Below are positions 12,084 through 24,387 of a stretch of DNA of 64,000 nt, in pieces. Position 1 is the stretch's first letter; each line of letters begins with the position of its first letter. The stretch comes from Phaeotremella fagi (taxonomy: Eukaryota > Basidiomycota > Tremellomycetes > Tremellales > Phaeotremellaceae): assembly GCA_001599715.1 (NCBI GenBank), contig BCHU01000002.1:1984001-2048000 (forward strand). Direction: 5' to 3'. The notes under the pieces were generated by a model. It did no database searches. It was not told the DNA's origin and was given only the letters and a program-made list of their open reading frames with translations. The position numbers and the translations under genes are program-made.

Positions 12084-13301
12084 ATGGCAACTATACGCCA
12101 TCCAAAAGAGTATGGTATACACGAAGTGAGCAACGTATCCTCCTTCTCAAAGCTTACTCTCACTAACAAACAAAAGGTATGGGCAGATAATCTAGACATG
12201 GAGCTTCAAGCACTTCGACTAGCAATAGATCAATATCCCTATGTATCAATGGTAATTCTCCTCCTCAACAAGAAATATAAACCTCTAACACCAATCCATA
12301 TTCTGTTAGGACACAGAATTCCCAGGGATTGTAGCCAGACCCATAGGGAATTTCAAAACAGGATCCGACTATCATTTCCAAACGATGAGATGTAATGTTG
12401 ACATGTTAAAGATCATCCAATTAGGAATAACACTTTCAGACGAAGAAGGGAATTCACCAGAGATATCAACTTGGCAATTCAATTTCACTTTTAATCTTGG
12501 GTATGTGCTTCCATACCTTACAAACAATGAGTTGTTACTGATGAATCAATTGTAGTGAAGACATGTTTGCTCAGGATTCGATAGATCTACTGAAAAACTC
12601 GGGGATCGATTTCAAAAGACATGAAGAGGAAGGAATCGATGTTGAATATTTCGGTGAAATGTTGATTACCTCTGGATTGGTTTTATTCCCAGATGTTAAA
12701 TGGGTATCTTTCCATTCGTACGTCGAGTCCATAGTCCATTCTTTTTCGTGGTTCCATTACTAACCCAGTCATCAGTGGATACGATTTCGGTTACCTGTTA
12801 AAAGTCTTGACATGCGAACCCCTGCCTTCATCCGAAAGTGGTTTCTTCCAATTACTAAACATCTGGTTCCCGAGTATATACGATATCAAACATGTAGTGA
12901 GATCAGTCAAAACACTTCGTGGTGGATTACAAGAAATCGCGGAATCCTTAGGGGTAAGTGTTCAACTCTTCTTTTCATACGCCATACTGATCTAGTTTCC
13001 TTAGGTCCAAAGAATAGGACCCCAACATCAAGCAGGATCAGATTCGCTGCTAACAGCCTCAGTATTTTTCAGAATACGATCAACATATTTCGATAACAAA
13101 TTAGATGACGATTATTACAAGTAAGTCCGGATCTACTTCTACCTCCAAGACTCATACTGATCAAAACTCCAATTCAGAGGGTATCTATACGGTTTCTCAA
13201 CAGGTCAGAATAGAGTTAAATACGCTATCGACGGCTTAAACCCAATCGGTAAACTATCGCCTCCGCCTTCAGTAGCTCTTCTAGGTGAGAAACCTTATTA
13301 G
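12084..13301 (+). CDS. POP2: CAF1/POP2 family deadenylase (CCR4-NOT nuclease subunit)
   Basis: Seven exons (12084-12125, 12177-12251, 12310-12500, 12556-12717, 12776-12953, 13005-13120, 13178-13301) splice to exactly 296 codons, a 295-residue DEDD-type 3'-5' poly(A) exonuclease. Visible motifs in order are VWADNLDMELQALR, the first catalytic pair in MDTEFPGIVARP, SGYDFGYLLKVL with the next Asp, and GPQHQAGSDSLLTA with the His and the last Asp. The length equals the usual CNOT7/Caf1 core. It should shorten mRNA poly(A) tails as part of CCR4-NOT. It lacks the long Gln-rich N-terminus of budding-yeast Pop2. Start is the first ATG, with the conserved block reached after 15 residues. It is divergent from MYO1 and convergent with the Zn2Cys6 gene. 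Confidence 0.93.
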
Positions 13302-13809
13302 AATAGCAACATCCTGTGATACGTTTTGTATTTTATACCCCCACAAAATCATAATTTTATTACCCGTCATTGATAGTAGATAATCAAAATATGCTTATCA
13401 TTTGTATATCTCATATGTAAAAGAGTACGACCATTGAGTTGTGTAGAGAGAAAACAATCTGGAACCAGTCCCTTCGATCTCAGTGTTGAGAGCAATTGGA
13501 AATACATTAAAAGTACAAAGTTTATTGAGAATCACTATACGATTTCGACCCATGGAGGAAGAACTTACGAAAAACGGGACGATGAATCACTCGTTTCCGA
13601 AATACAACTAGAAAAAAGGTCGATAAAATCTAATTCTACGTGTATGATTATGAATGATGATTGATGATTGATAAATTGGATACTAATCGTGAACATGAGT
13701 TGAGATGTGTTTATAATAAGTGAAATAACTAATCAGTCGATGATTCGGCCCTAATCAAAAGCCAGGTATCAGTTTCTATCCCCCAATGAAGACTCAATGA
13801 ATGATGGAC
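13302..13809. other. Convergent intergenic region
   Basis: Between the stop of POP2 and the stop of the Zn2Cys6 gene, so it should hold both 3' UTRs and terminators. AT-rich stretches (about 13330-13420 and 13680-13740) suit polyadenylation. An open frame at 13434-13664 lacks an ATG and resembles nothing known. Confidence 0.45.
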
Positions 13810-16800
13810 CTACGTGGGATAACTGATACCCATAGATTTAAGTCCAGCCACGATCATCTCAGCATCCTCCAAACATTCCACAGCGTCTATATCGACCCAT
13901 CAGTCCAGCCCCTCATCCAACCCAAAAGAACCAACAACTCACGTCCAAGATTCCCAAAACCCTTATAAACCCCAGCCAACTCCCTCAAACAATCCGCCGT
14001 ACTAAACCAACAAGTCAACAGATAAGGTCCCCCCAACCCGTTCTTATGTCTGTTATTCCCGTTCTTGATCGAAACGTTTCTGGTATCTTTCAATTCTTCT
14101 TGATGGAATCTTGAAATCCAGATTTTGATTAATCGAGCTTGGTTCTTACATGCTTCATCTAGGTTTTTCAGGTCTTGGGGGTTACGCAATGGGGAATTGT
14201 GTAACCAGATTATACCTGTCATTATACATGCGTGCTAAAGAATCAAAAAAATCAGTTCTTAGTACACAACTTCGGGTTGGTTTTTGGACTCACGAATAAT
14301 GGTACATCCTTATCTCCCCAAGCGTCACCAGTAGAATTATAATCAATTTCGAATCCCCTAGGAACGTTTTGTTGCAAATATTCAAAAGTCTCCATCAACT
14401 CTCGATACTGTTCAGGATATTTCGCACTGATAGGTTGATCTTTATCCTTCTTTTCATCCGAATGGAATCGTTTTCGATACGTGATACTATTTTCTGGTTT
14501 CTCGTTCGACAAATTTTTGGCTCGATGGACTAGATGAACAGTGTAGAGTAACCAGCCACTAGAAACGTTTTTTCGTTAATTTCATCGAATCGGAATGTAG
14601 ATTGAGAGGTCGGACTTACTATTTGAAATCTAACTTTTCGTGGGTTTTGGGAGTTAGATCGTACATATCACTCAAACGGATATCAGGTTTATCACCAATA
14701 GTATTCTGAAATCCATAAGCATGCTTGAAAAACAACAAAGTCTTTCCACTTACATTGATGAAATCTTCCGGGGATCTAGGTAACGGAGTAGTGATCGCCT
14801 CATCTTTCAAAGCTGAAGGCCATTTGGTAATAATGGAAGCACCTTTATCGTTACCCCAAACACCCCAACTGTGTTCATAATCAGCATCATTCCTTTACAA
14901 CGAGAGAATCATAACCCACAATGCATGAATTCTTTCACAAAGATCCCATTGATCTTTAGGTGGTCCAAGTAAAGGCCAAGGATTAGTTTTGATAGTCCCC
15001 TTGGTATCCGAAGCATCAAAGATCGCAGTAGGTATTTTATCAAGTTGACACGCCAAAGCCAGACTAGATCTAATCAGTTTTCTGTCATTGTGTTCAAGAC
15101 GTACGAAACAGCTTGTGAAGTCCAAGAATAACCTTCTAAAACTCTCGATCTACCGAAGAGCCATTTACCTAATATCTTACTTGCTCTGATCGCGTCCAAA
15201 AGTCTATCCTCTTGCTGTACACTCTCATGAATCTTTCGTGCGGTTATAGCGTAAAGTGGTTCAGAGAGTGCACGAACTGCAGGTATGAATGATGAAGACG
15301 ACGCTTCGGTAAACTGAGCATGGGAGTTAGTATAAAGCTTGATTCGTTATAACTTCACTTACCATCGCGAACAATAAACATGAATGATACCTTTGTAAAG
15401 GTGGTAGTTTCATTTTAGCTTTGAATTGAGCTTCCGAGAAGACTTCGGTCCCAAAAGGTTCTCTGGGTGGTGAAAAGAACAACTCGAGTCTAACGTGATA
15501 TAGTATCAGAGAATGCTACTAAAAAAATTAATTTTGAACCTACAGATAATTTCTTGCTGATTCCGAAATATCATTTTCATCAAGTTGTAAATCACCCATT
15601 GTAGTGGCATGATCAAGAATGGAATCAACAGTATCATTAGCGTCAACAGGTAATCTCATCCCCATAGTTGGGATTGAATTGAATCCAAAACCACCATTGC
15701 CATTGACGTTTCCGTTGTCGTTACCGTTGAAATGACCGTTAACGTTGACATTACCGTTAGGTAAAGGGTTTGATAAGAAATTATTTGTTGAATAAGGATC
15801 AAAAAATGGTTGATAGGGTTGTTGAGAGATGGTAGATAAATCATCCATAGGTTTAAGTGGTGTGTAAGGTAACGCAAATGGAAGAGATTGATTGGGAACG
15901 TTGACATTGACGTTAATTGGATCTATAGACATCCCATTACCGTTGATATTGAGATTAGGTGAACTGCCCAGTAATGGTGTGCAGTTCATTGATTTTGAAT
16001 AATCTTGTTGACTGATGGATTGTGATTGACCGAGATTGATTAAACCAGGTGTTGAATCTACCATCCCCCAAGAAACTTCATTCGTGTTGGTGATAGAATG
16101 GAATGAGCTAGATCTTGGATCAAAACTAAGTAATTTAGGTTGAGCCAAAGTTTCTTCTGTCCATGAAGGCCAAGATGATCCGTTACCCGTACCCGTACCT
16201 GTACCAGTGCTCGTACTGGTACTAGTACCCAAACTCGTTGAAGCTGATAAAGGATTCAAAGATTGAATAGCTGTCATAGGACTACTACAACCTGAAGGAG
16301 TGTTGGTTCCAGTAACTGAAGGATAAGGATCGGTTTCCCTAGGTAAATTCGAATAATTGTACACGCCATAATCAGGATAAACAAGTTGAGGCTCCAACGG
16401 TGTACCAGGAAATGGAATTAGGTTATGATTATGGTTGTTCTCCATCATTTTTGCAGCACGTCGTTCAGCTACTAGTTTGAGAGCGGCGCTTCTTTCGTTC
16501 TCTTCTATCTCGGCTGGGGTGGTGTTAGGATACAAATGTGGGGGGTTATATTGAGGAGACTGACCTAATTTTTTCGCTAGTTCCTCAACTCGAGATGCAG
16601 GTCTGACAGCGTCATACACACATCGATCAGATCTTTTCGCACATTGATCACAACGTGGTTTATGTGCTGAACACCTCTGTATTTGCAATTCACCTGTCAG
16701 ATAGGTTACACGAAAAATGCAGATGATGACTGACCAGTTTCTTCGCACGACACATCAAACATGCTGCACCCCTACGTAAAGGTGTATGGCCCTCTTCATC

Positions 16801-17069
16801 TAAAAGTGTAGGTTACATTAGTAAAGCCCAAAACGCCTATTCTTGAAAAGGCAAAACTAACTTTTTGAAGCTTTGATAGGACTTCTTGAACCGTTGGCGA
16901 TAGTTGATTTATTTGATTTAGGATTTGAAGGTCGTTTCAAAGTTCGTAGAGGGGGTGAGGGGGGTGAAGAGGATGACAATGGGGAGGGATATTTACGTCT
17001 TGCTGTGGAGTTGGGGAGCGGGTCAGTAGATGTGCGATGATATGGATTGAATGGAATGAACCTACCCAT
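13810..17069 (-). CDS. Zn(II)2Cys6 fungal transcription factor
   Basis: This is a DNA-binding regulator of the Gal4-type binuclear zinc cluster class. Exon 1 (17069-16857) encodes a Ser/Pro-rich basic leader starting MGRFIPFNPYHR. The next small exon carries RRGAACLMCRAKKL and the one from 16748 continues RCSAHKPRCDQCAKRSDRC. Together they supply all six cysteines (C-x2-C-x6-C...C-x2-C-x6-C). A long low-complexity region (16500-15560) follows, with Ser/Thr/Gly (TSTSTSTGTGTGTG) and Asn/Gly (NVNVNGHFNGNDNGN) tracts. The C-terminal half (15500-13810) holds a fungal transcription-factor homology-type helical region, including LFFSPPREPFG, KLPPLQRYHSCLLFAMF and WTSQAVSCVLN. The last exon ends AGLKSMGISYPT with TAG at 13810-13812. 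It has at least seven exons. The target pathway cannot be read from sequence. The long upstream region suggests complex control. Confidence 0.88.
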
Positions 17070-18583
17070 ATTGGTATGTCACGAAAAGCAATAATTAGAA
17101 TGAAAAGAAGAGGGTGTGTCTATTTGACCGACTGATACCTTTTTATAAATACGGCGAATTAATACGTTTTATTACGAATCAAGTGAGTTGAAACTCTATT
17201 CACCAATGCGTTGTGTGAGATCTGTTAATCGAAAGGAGGGTGTAGACGTAACAAGATGAAACGAGGTTGCAATGAGGTAGGGTTGGGTTGTGAAGGTGAA
17301 GATATTCGGATCCTTTTGAGTTGCTGTTCTTGGAGTTGGTCTCCCCTTTGCTATGTAAGCTGATGTCGATGGGATGTTGCTATGCTGCTCTGCCTTCTAT
17401 CCAGTATTATCGGATCAATCAAATTGAAAGAGGGTGATGTCTATCAACTTGTCTTTATATGAATAGCAATAATCAATGTACACTGTACCACACTCGTACT
17501 CTTGTAATATAAGTAAGTTAACTATCGAAGCGATATAAGAAGCGACAAGTAATCTATCTATCTACAACTCATAACAATATACCTACCTACTCCTCCTTCC
17601 TCTCCGCTGCCGAGCCTCCACCGTCATATATTTAGCGTACTTTTGTACTAATCTTAAAAGGTACAAAGTAGTACATACCAGCTCCAAAGATCCGATAAGT
17701 ATTATTAAACAATTAAACGAGTCAGTTATCGGCTTATCCAGCTCCTACCCAACGGGGGCAGGAGGAAAGACAAATGTAGGATTTACTTTTAAGCAATCGG
17801 AGATCTAAACTCCCTGACGTAAAAGGCGGTAAACGTGTCCTAAATGTACCGCGTGGTGACATCCTGAACGTTCAAGTCGTAGGTAATAAACGGAGAAGGA
17901 GAAGGGGACGGGATAGAGGTTAACGTTACCTAACTACTTGCTTACCAATATGCTGTACGCTGTAGGTTGAGTCTAATACGATGATACTATCATGCTATGC
18001 GCGCTGCTGATACCTTTACTTCAGTTACAACTTTAACCGTTACGTCTAATCCTGTGCAAACGGAGACGGAGTAAGTGACATGTGTACGAATACAGTAGTA
18101 CACTGTACACTGTACGCCTTTTCAATCCCATTCACCGTGATTCTAAAACGGGGTATCCAACACCAAGTGAGCAGTTGGGTACTCAATCTTTATGTTGACA
18201 ACGAGCTCGGAGGCAAAAAAGAAATTGGTATTAATAAAGATGTTGATCGACTCAAAGTTACCTCATTTTCGGAATGATTTTTCTTCCCTCAGACTAAGCT
18301 AACTTCCGTCGGGAAATGAACAGGAAATGCAAAGGAAATCCAAATAGCATTTCAGCACTTTAACTTAGTTGAGGAAAAACGTCATAGCGGTTCCCGATGT
18401 AATTAATCTGTTCAGTGGCTTAATTCTAAAGTGGCGGTTAGACGAGTCGGAGCTCTCAGCTGTACAGTAAGTACAAGTACTCTGAATTCAACCAACTCCG
18501 AAGACCTAGACTGTTTACTCAACAACGTTCGATCCACAGATTCCTGACTTTGCATTTGGAATTACGGAGACCCGTTGAGGAAT
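17070..18583. promoter_or_regulatory. Long upstream region of the Zn2Cys6 gene
   Basis: About 1.5 kb with no supportable gene, one of the longest non-coding gaps in the window. It is rich in short TAC/GTA palindrome-like strings (for example ACTGTACACTGTAC near 18104-18117). A 65-codon ATG frame at 18080 has no family resemblance. It probably contains the 5' UTR and promoter of the regulator and perhaps an unannotated non-coding transcript. Confidence 0.4.
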
Positions 18584-18823
18584 ATGGGAAAAAAAGAATT
18601 TGGCAAGAAGTTAGATCTTTTTGATAATGTAGATATCTCTTTATGGGAAGCCGCATCGAACAAAGAAGGCAGTCAAGATTGGAAACTATTCCAAACGGTA
18701 CTTACCTCTATCTTTGGCTCAAATTCTGATTACAACGCTATGGATGGGAGCAGTCTGGATCGATTGCTCTTGGACGAAGATTTAATCTTTAGACGGATGG
18801 GATCGAGTTTGGACCATGTATGA
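18584..18823 (+). CDS. Small hypothetical protein
   Basis: An open frame of 79 codons from the ATG at 18584 (MGKKEFGKKLDLFDNVDISL...), charged and helix-prone, ending MGSSLDHV. A GTATGATC sequence at the 3' end followed by CTTATAG near 18856 could be an intron adding a short tail. The frame is open a little upstream without another ATG, so the gene may have 5' exons I could not place. No known domain. Codon use looks ordinary for the window. It could be chance; expression data would decide. Confidence 0.3.
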   Translation: MGKKEFGKKLDLFDNVDISLWEAASNKEGSQDWKLFQTVLTSIFGSNSDYNAMDGSSLDRLLLDEDLIFRRMGSSLDHV

Positions 18824-19070
18824 TCTCTTCTTCATTTGGTGTTTCTCTTATAGAAATCAAGTTTGACTGTGTTACATGTAGTTTAGTTATAAGTGAAAGG
18901 TGGTATAGGCTGTATTTATGTGCAGACAATATATTCATCTGTCAAACATGACCTTCAGCATCATACGAATATCACACCAACATTAGGACAATAAGAAAAA
19001 AAACACGAAGACAAGACAAGCCGGTACTATATCCACCAAAAATAGAAAAAAACACATCTAAACAAACAAT

Positions 19071-22000
19071 TCAATCCCTGCCCCCAACCCCCCCAGAGAT
19101 AATCTTCAAAGTCTCCCGTTCCCTCTGCACATGATCAACAATCAATCTATCCAACCGCCCAATCTCCTCATCAGTCTGTACCCCTTTCGTCCAAGCCAAA
19201 ACTGTATCCCGTCTAACAGGTTGCTGTGCAACATGAACAACAGATTTTTTCCTTCTGATAAGTAAATCCAACACCCCAGGCGTGGTCGTACTTGGTTTAT
19301 TGATCATCCCACCTGTATCAGATCCATCACGATCTAGTAGATCGTCTAATACTGATCTGCAGGACATGGCTTTATCATCGGGAAGATTCGATTGAGTGAT
19401 CTTCGAGCCAGAATCAGCCAAAAGAGGAGATTGGAATCCCTCCTTGGTAATTGGCGAGGTAAGATCTATATATCCATCCCCAACGAATTCCTCCGACCGA
19501 TTCAAACCCAAATCCAAATTAGGATTCGACATCAATCGTCTAATCCTACTAGGATTCATCGAGCCCGAACCATAAAGCTGAAGAGGTTGAGAGATCTTGA
19601 TATCCTTTTTGATTGTTTTGGACTGTGATTCTGATCTAGTGTGAATCCGTTTCTTGGGTTTCACGGGGGAAGGCGACCAACGTGAGATATCCATATGTGA
19701 ATCTGGTCTTAGATAGCGATTGGTCGGGGTGGTAACTCTAGGTCTGGATGTTGGTTTGAATCAACACAGATAACTTACAGTGGTACATTAAAATCTTTAG
19801 ACTCGGGTATCTTCCTGATCGTCCCTTCATCAACCCTAATGGTAGGAGTAACAACACCCTCCTTCTGAATCGTCGGTTTCCGAAGATCGATCGACTTGTT
19901 GACTCGATTCCCAACCCGTTTCCTCATACGTGAATTAAGACTTTCCCCGACAGCCTGACTCAAAAGTAATTCCATCTCGTTCTTCTTAATCTTTTCCCGA
20001 CCACCTCGATCATTTCTACTTCCCTCTGAATTAACGACATTCTCAGAATCTATCCTAAGTTTCCCAAAGAATTGTCGGAAAGAAGTTGAAGCGTTTAAGA
20101 AAGGTGAAGATCTATATGATCTCAACGTCTGTTTAGGTTTCAGTTTTTGTTTTTCGATAGTGGCAGATTCCGTGAATGTAGAATTTGATGTGAATGTCGG
20201 TAAAGGTTCAATAGCATCATGAGGTTGACAAAGATGATGTATCTTCAATCCAGAAGACGTTGTGGCACTATCCGAATGAGGTGATGGAGAAGGTGATAAA
20301 CTTTTCGGTGTCGTTGAGACGAAATGATTTTCGTTGAGTAAACCTAAACCACCGACTGATTTTGATCGTTTGATAATTGGAAGTTGATGGATCGGGGGTA
20401 GGAAGAACGTGTTTTGAGCGATTAATTCGGCTTTTCGCTTCTCTTTCGATGTTGATTGAGATTCTGGTGTAAGTTGAGAGTGAGGTTGTGGATTCGGAGA
20501 ATCATTGGTAGAACTTCCAACTGTATCTTTCCTGATTAGTAGGTCATCTTTTACAGGAGATCTGAGTTGTGAAGTAGAAACAACAAGTTCAACCTCCGAT
20601 TCGACCATATCCGAAGTACCAATCACACCGCCATCACCAAGATAATCCTTCATTTCAGCTTTCAAACTCTCAGGTAGAGAGATAGGACTATTGACAGGAC
20701 TACAATCCAATCCTAATCCGAAAGAAGAATTTGAAATACTAGAGTCATCGTTCTCGGTATAAGAAACTTTTCGATCTCGAATTTGATTTTCTACAACACA
20801 TTCATCCGAGGAGAGGTATCCCGAGGTAGGTGTCGTCTGTGGGTATAACGACGTATCCAATGATGTATTTGAAAGGATCCCTTTTGAAGAGGTATAAACC
20901 CCACTTTCGGGCGATGAATATGAATTCGAATTCGAACCTTGCTTCATCCACTGTGCTTGAGGTTTGTTTTCGCCAGAATCGTGAATCGATTCGAAAGAAT
21001 TATTACCCAAATGAATACTCGTACAAGTGAACGGTTGAGATTTATTCTCCTTCCTCCATTTAAACGACATAGTCTTCCTCATCCTCGCACCTAAACTATC
21101 ATCCGACAACAAATCGCTATCCCCACCATCATTGAAATTGCAATCACCAAATCGACTTTGTGCGAAACTTCTAGTCATCTCCACAGAAATCGGTAATTGA
21201 ATTTTCTTTTCGGGGGTTGGTAGTGTTCTTGAGAAAGTTGGGATTGTTCTGGTCTGCCTTGGATTGTATGATCCCGCTGGGGAATAGTCTAAGTGTGAGA
21301 ATGAGGGTGAAGAGGAGATTGAATCCTGGAAGAGGAGGTTTTTGTATTGTTTGAATCGAGTCTGTTGAGAGCGAGTACAGTCAGAAAAACAAGTTGCAAC
21401 TTTCGTTGAAAGTACAAGTACTATCCGACTTACAGATGAATCATCACGTTCCAGAACATCATCGATAACTCCCACCACATCTTTTTCGAATTCATCACCA
21501 CCTTGATCTAAAGTTACATCCAGACTTCCGGGACGAATGACATGTAAATCAGCCCGACTGGGTTGACGTCGAATAGTTTTCGTAGTAATCATTTCGTTAC
21601 CTTCAAACCCGTCAAATTCCTCTCCACCTAGAATCTCACTTTTGGACCTATCACCGCCTGTCTTTGAGCTTGTCGACAGACAGGGAAAAGTAGTTGATGT
21701 CGGTGAAATACGATCTTGAAAGCTCTGATGATCCTTTTCAAAGACACGAATTGATTTTTTGCCTTTGATACCGAATCCCTCTATTCTCAATCTCTCCTGA
21801 TCAATTCGATAGTGTTGAAAAGAACGGAGATATTGGTTTTGAGTCGATGTTTCTGAATGCTCACTGACTGACGCGCTGGTTACCAGTGAATTAGATTGAG
21901 AAGGAGATTCAAGAAAGAGATAATGTGAATTATTAGATCGTGTTTTTAGATATTGATCGTCACCACCTCCAGAGCTATCACTAACACCACCTCTCCTGAG

Positions 22001-22282
22001 TCTATCAGCTTGTCGAAGTGAATGGTGATTTTTCTCTTGAGATCGAAGCTGAACTTTCAATCTCTGTTGATCCTGAATCTGATGAGTTAAAGAGATTAAA
22101 GAATTCGATCGACTAGGATAAGGGAAATCGTAAATCAATTTCGATGAGAATGGGTCTTTATCCGTCTCAATGGTTAATGGTGATTCGGGAGATTGAATGA
22201 CTGATGTGGGTAAACTAGTTGTTGTGTCATTATTCGAACCTGAATTTGGTGAACAGTAAAGCGATAGAGATTTTTTGACCAT
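19071..22282 (-). CDS. Large Ser-rich protein of unknown function
   Basis: A protein of about one thousand residues with a mostly disordered look: Ser/Thr/Asp-rich, many charged clusters, few hydrophobic blocks and no transmembrane segment. It begins MVKKSLSLYCSPN at the ATG 22282; a longer in-frame GTG exists at 22291. An intron at 21433-21362 (GTAAGT...CAACAG) is exactly 72 nt and has no in-frame stop. The 3' intron after ...SKDFNVP runs from GTAAGTTATCTG to CTATCTAAG and joins to DSHMDISRWSPSPVKPKKR. The C-terminal 200 residues look more ordered and include VLDDLLDRD, VAQQPVRRDTVLAWTKGVQ and RLDRLIVDHVQRERETLKII, ending GGVGGRD. Possible proline-directed phosphosites (SP, TP) are frequent. 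I do not recognise the family. PDE1 lies upstream on the same strand. Confidence 0.7.
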
Positions 22283-22731
22283 TCCTTTCACTTTCTGATC
22301 GAATTATAAATAATGTATCTGAGTAACGCTTTGATCTACGTTTCAGCTTTGTTGACGTCGATGTCGATGTTAGTTTCTATATGATATGGTAATTGCATAA
22401 GGAATCCATCTTTATCATCACCCTTCGTTAGGTATTGGACCATGACCAGCCATGTAGATAAGACCAAGATGCATACAGTACTCGTACTTCTTCAGTAAGA
22501 ATAAGACTTCATGCCACTCAAGCACGCCACGGTAAGATTTCAACGGGCAAGATTTGGCATAGTACACAGATTGGATTTATGCATACATCGAATTATTGGA
22601 ATAATTATATGTTTGAAGTACAGATACTCGAAGACTCGTATTTGATTTGATTTGAGGATAGCATATGAAGTCCACTATCGATGATTTAAATGACTGAAAA
22701 TTCCGTCAGATCCGACCAACCTACATCAATA
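22283..22731. promoter_or_regulatory. Upstream region of the Ser-rich gene
   Basis: 449 bp between the 3' end of PDE1 and the start of the Ser-rich gene, both on minus. It must contain the PDE1 terminator and the Ser-rich gene promoter. AT-rich, no named motif. Confidence 0.4.
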
Positions 22732-24387
22732 TCAAGGGGACCACTCACGATATCTCTCTCCTGGTTTAACAACAACAAAGCTAACACCCAACTGACCAAG
22801 ATTTTCCAATTCTTTCAATTCTTTTAATATAAGTTCTTTGGCTGATACACCTCCCGGAAGGGGGAACAATGATTCTTTGATATGTGTTACATAGATGATA
22901 AGATTCGCTAGTGGTTGACTAGAAGAAAAGTATTTATCAGTACTGCAACGAGACTCGTGAAAAGATTTATCACTCACTTTTTAACTGGTACAATTAACGA
23001 CGCCAAAATTTTGAGTTCATGATATAAAGCCGGAGGTGACATGTGTCCATACATCAGACCAGCAGCCCTCGAAGAATCGTACGAACATTCGATCTAAATC
23101 CGTCAGTATCAAACATCTTTCCAAATTTAGGAAGTCCAATTGGGGACATACAAAAATAGCACTCAATCTGCCCTCCATAAAAGACTTCGCCGCCTCTTTC
23201 CAAATGACACTATTCAATTTTTTCGCTTGAAACGCTGCCGCATCATCAACGACTGTATCACCAACCGCTCTCCAATCACTTTCCACATCCCCAAAGAATA
23301 AAAATCCATTTCCCGCTCCCGCAGACTTGTCTTCAGATATAGAATTACCGTCTAGCGACGACGGATCGTATCTGATGAACATCGCTGAAGATTCGTATAA
23401 CCCATGTGAAGTCGTTCCATGAGCCACGGGGAATATCAAAGTCGAAATTGGTAGCGTAGGATGTAATTGTCGATGAGTTTTTGACGGTGTGATTCTGATT
23501 CAGATTTGTATTTTGAGTTCCATTTTCTGTAAGCCGTTTAAAGAGATTATCACTCACGGACAGAATTTCACCCCCGATCCAGAATCCTCCGCTACAACGA
23601 CCTCATCAACCGTAACCACTTCCTCCTGATTCTCCAAAACAGTCCCAACCTTCCGACGTTTCCTCGTACTCCTTCCAGAAACAGACACCAACTTCGAATG
23701 AATCTGATTATTCCCGCCGTTAGGTTTTTTCGAATGATTCCAACATCCCAGTTCTGGCCATAATTCTCCTCCATACGCTAACGACAGTTTATTTAGGGTT
23801 TCCTTGGTGCCGTAGATTGGAGTTCGGTGGGATGGTGGGATGGTTGTTGGAGTTGGATTTGGATTTGGATTGGGTCTGGGCGGTATTGATCCCGATAGAA
23901 GGATTAGGGATAGGACGTGATCGAGATGAGCGTGTGTGAGGAGGTAGCATCTAGATGACGGGGTGTTAGTTAGTGGGAGTTGAGGTTTAAGATAAATGTT
24001 TGTTCACTCACGTGAGAAGTGAAAACACATATGAAGCTTTCAATACAGGTGAATTATACGTCGGTGGAAATTCAAGATCTGGAAACACATTTTCCGCCAA
24101 GTGATGAGTCAAGATGTTAGTTAAAGCACCTAGTCCAGATCCTATTGAGTTTGTTTGATCAGTACAAATGATGAATCAGGTCTGTAGACCAAGATCGGAA
24201 GCAGTCATCGATAAGACTCACCTCCCTCCAAACCAACAACACCTTCATCCCAATTATGATGCAATGGTTTCAGTAGATAACCAGAACAATCAGTTTCCAA
24301 TGGTCCACCTCCACTTCCTAGTACAATGATTTCGAAGACTGGTTTACGATTGTGTTGTGTAGATGAAGATGAGGTAGATGTCGTCAT
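22732..24387 (-). CDS. PDE1: Class II (low-affinity) 3',5'-cyclic-nucleotide phosphodiesterase
   Basis: This enzyme hydrolyses cAMP to AMP and tunes PKA signalling; it has the metallo-beta-lactamase fold. Exon 1 (from ATG 24387) has FEIIVLGSGGGPLETDCSGYLLKP followed by an EGVVGLEGG segment, the family N-terminus. The metal-binding motif reads CYLLTHAHLDHVLSL near 23955-23910. A linker with RKRRKVGTV follows, then FPVAHGTTSHGLYESSAMFI with a further His. GFLFFGDVESD is at 23310, and the C-terminal FGH-like block is YGHMSPPALYHELKILASLI. The last exon has LIIYVTHIKE and ends PGERYREWSP. A possible intron donor overlaps the last codons, so the extreme C-terminus is uncertain by a few residues. 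The HxHLDH, GDxE and THIKE elements together are diagnostic. Confidence 0.88.
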
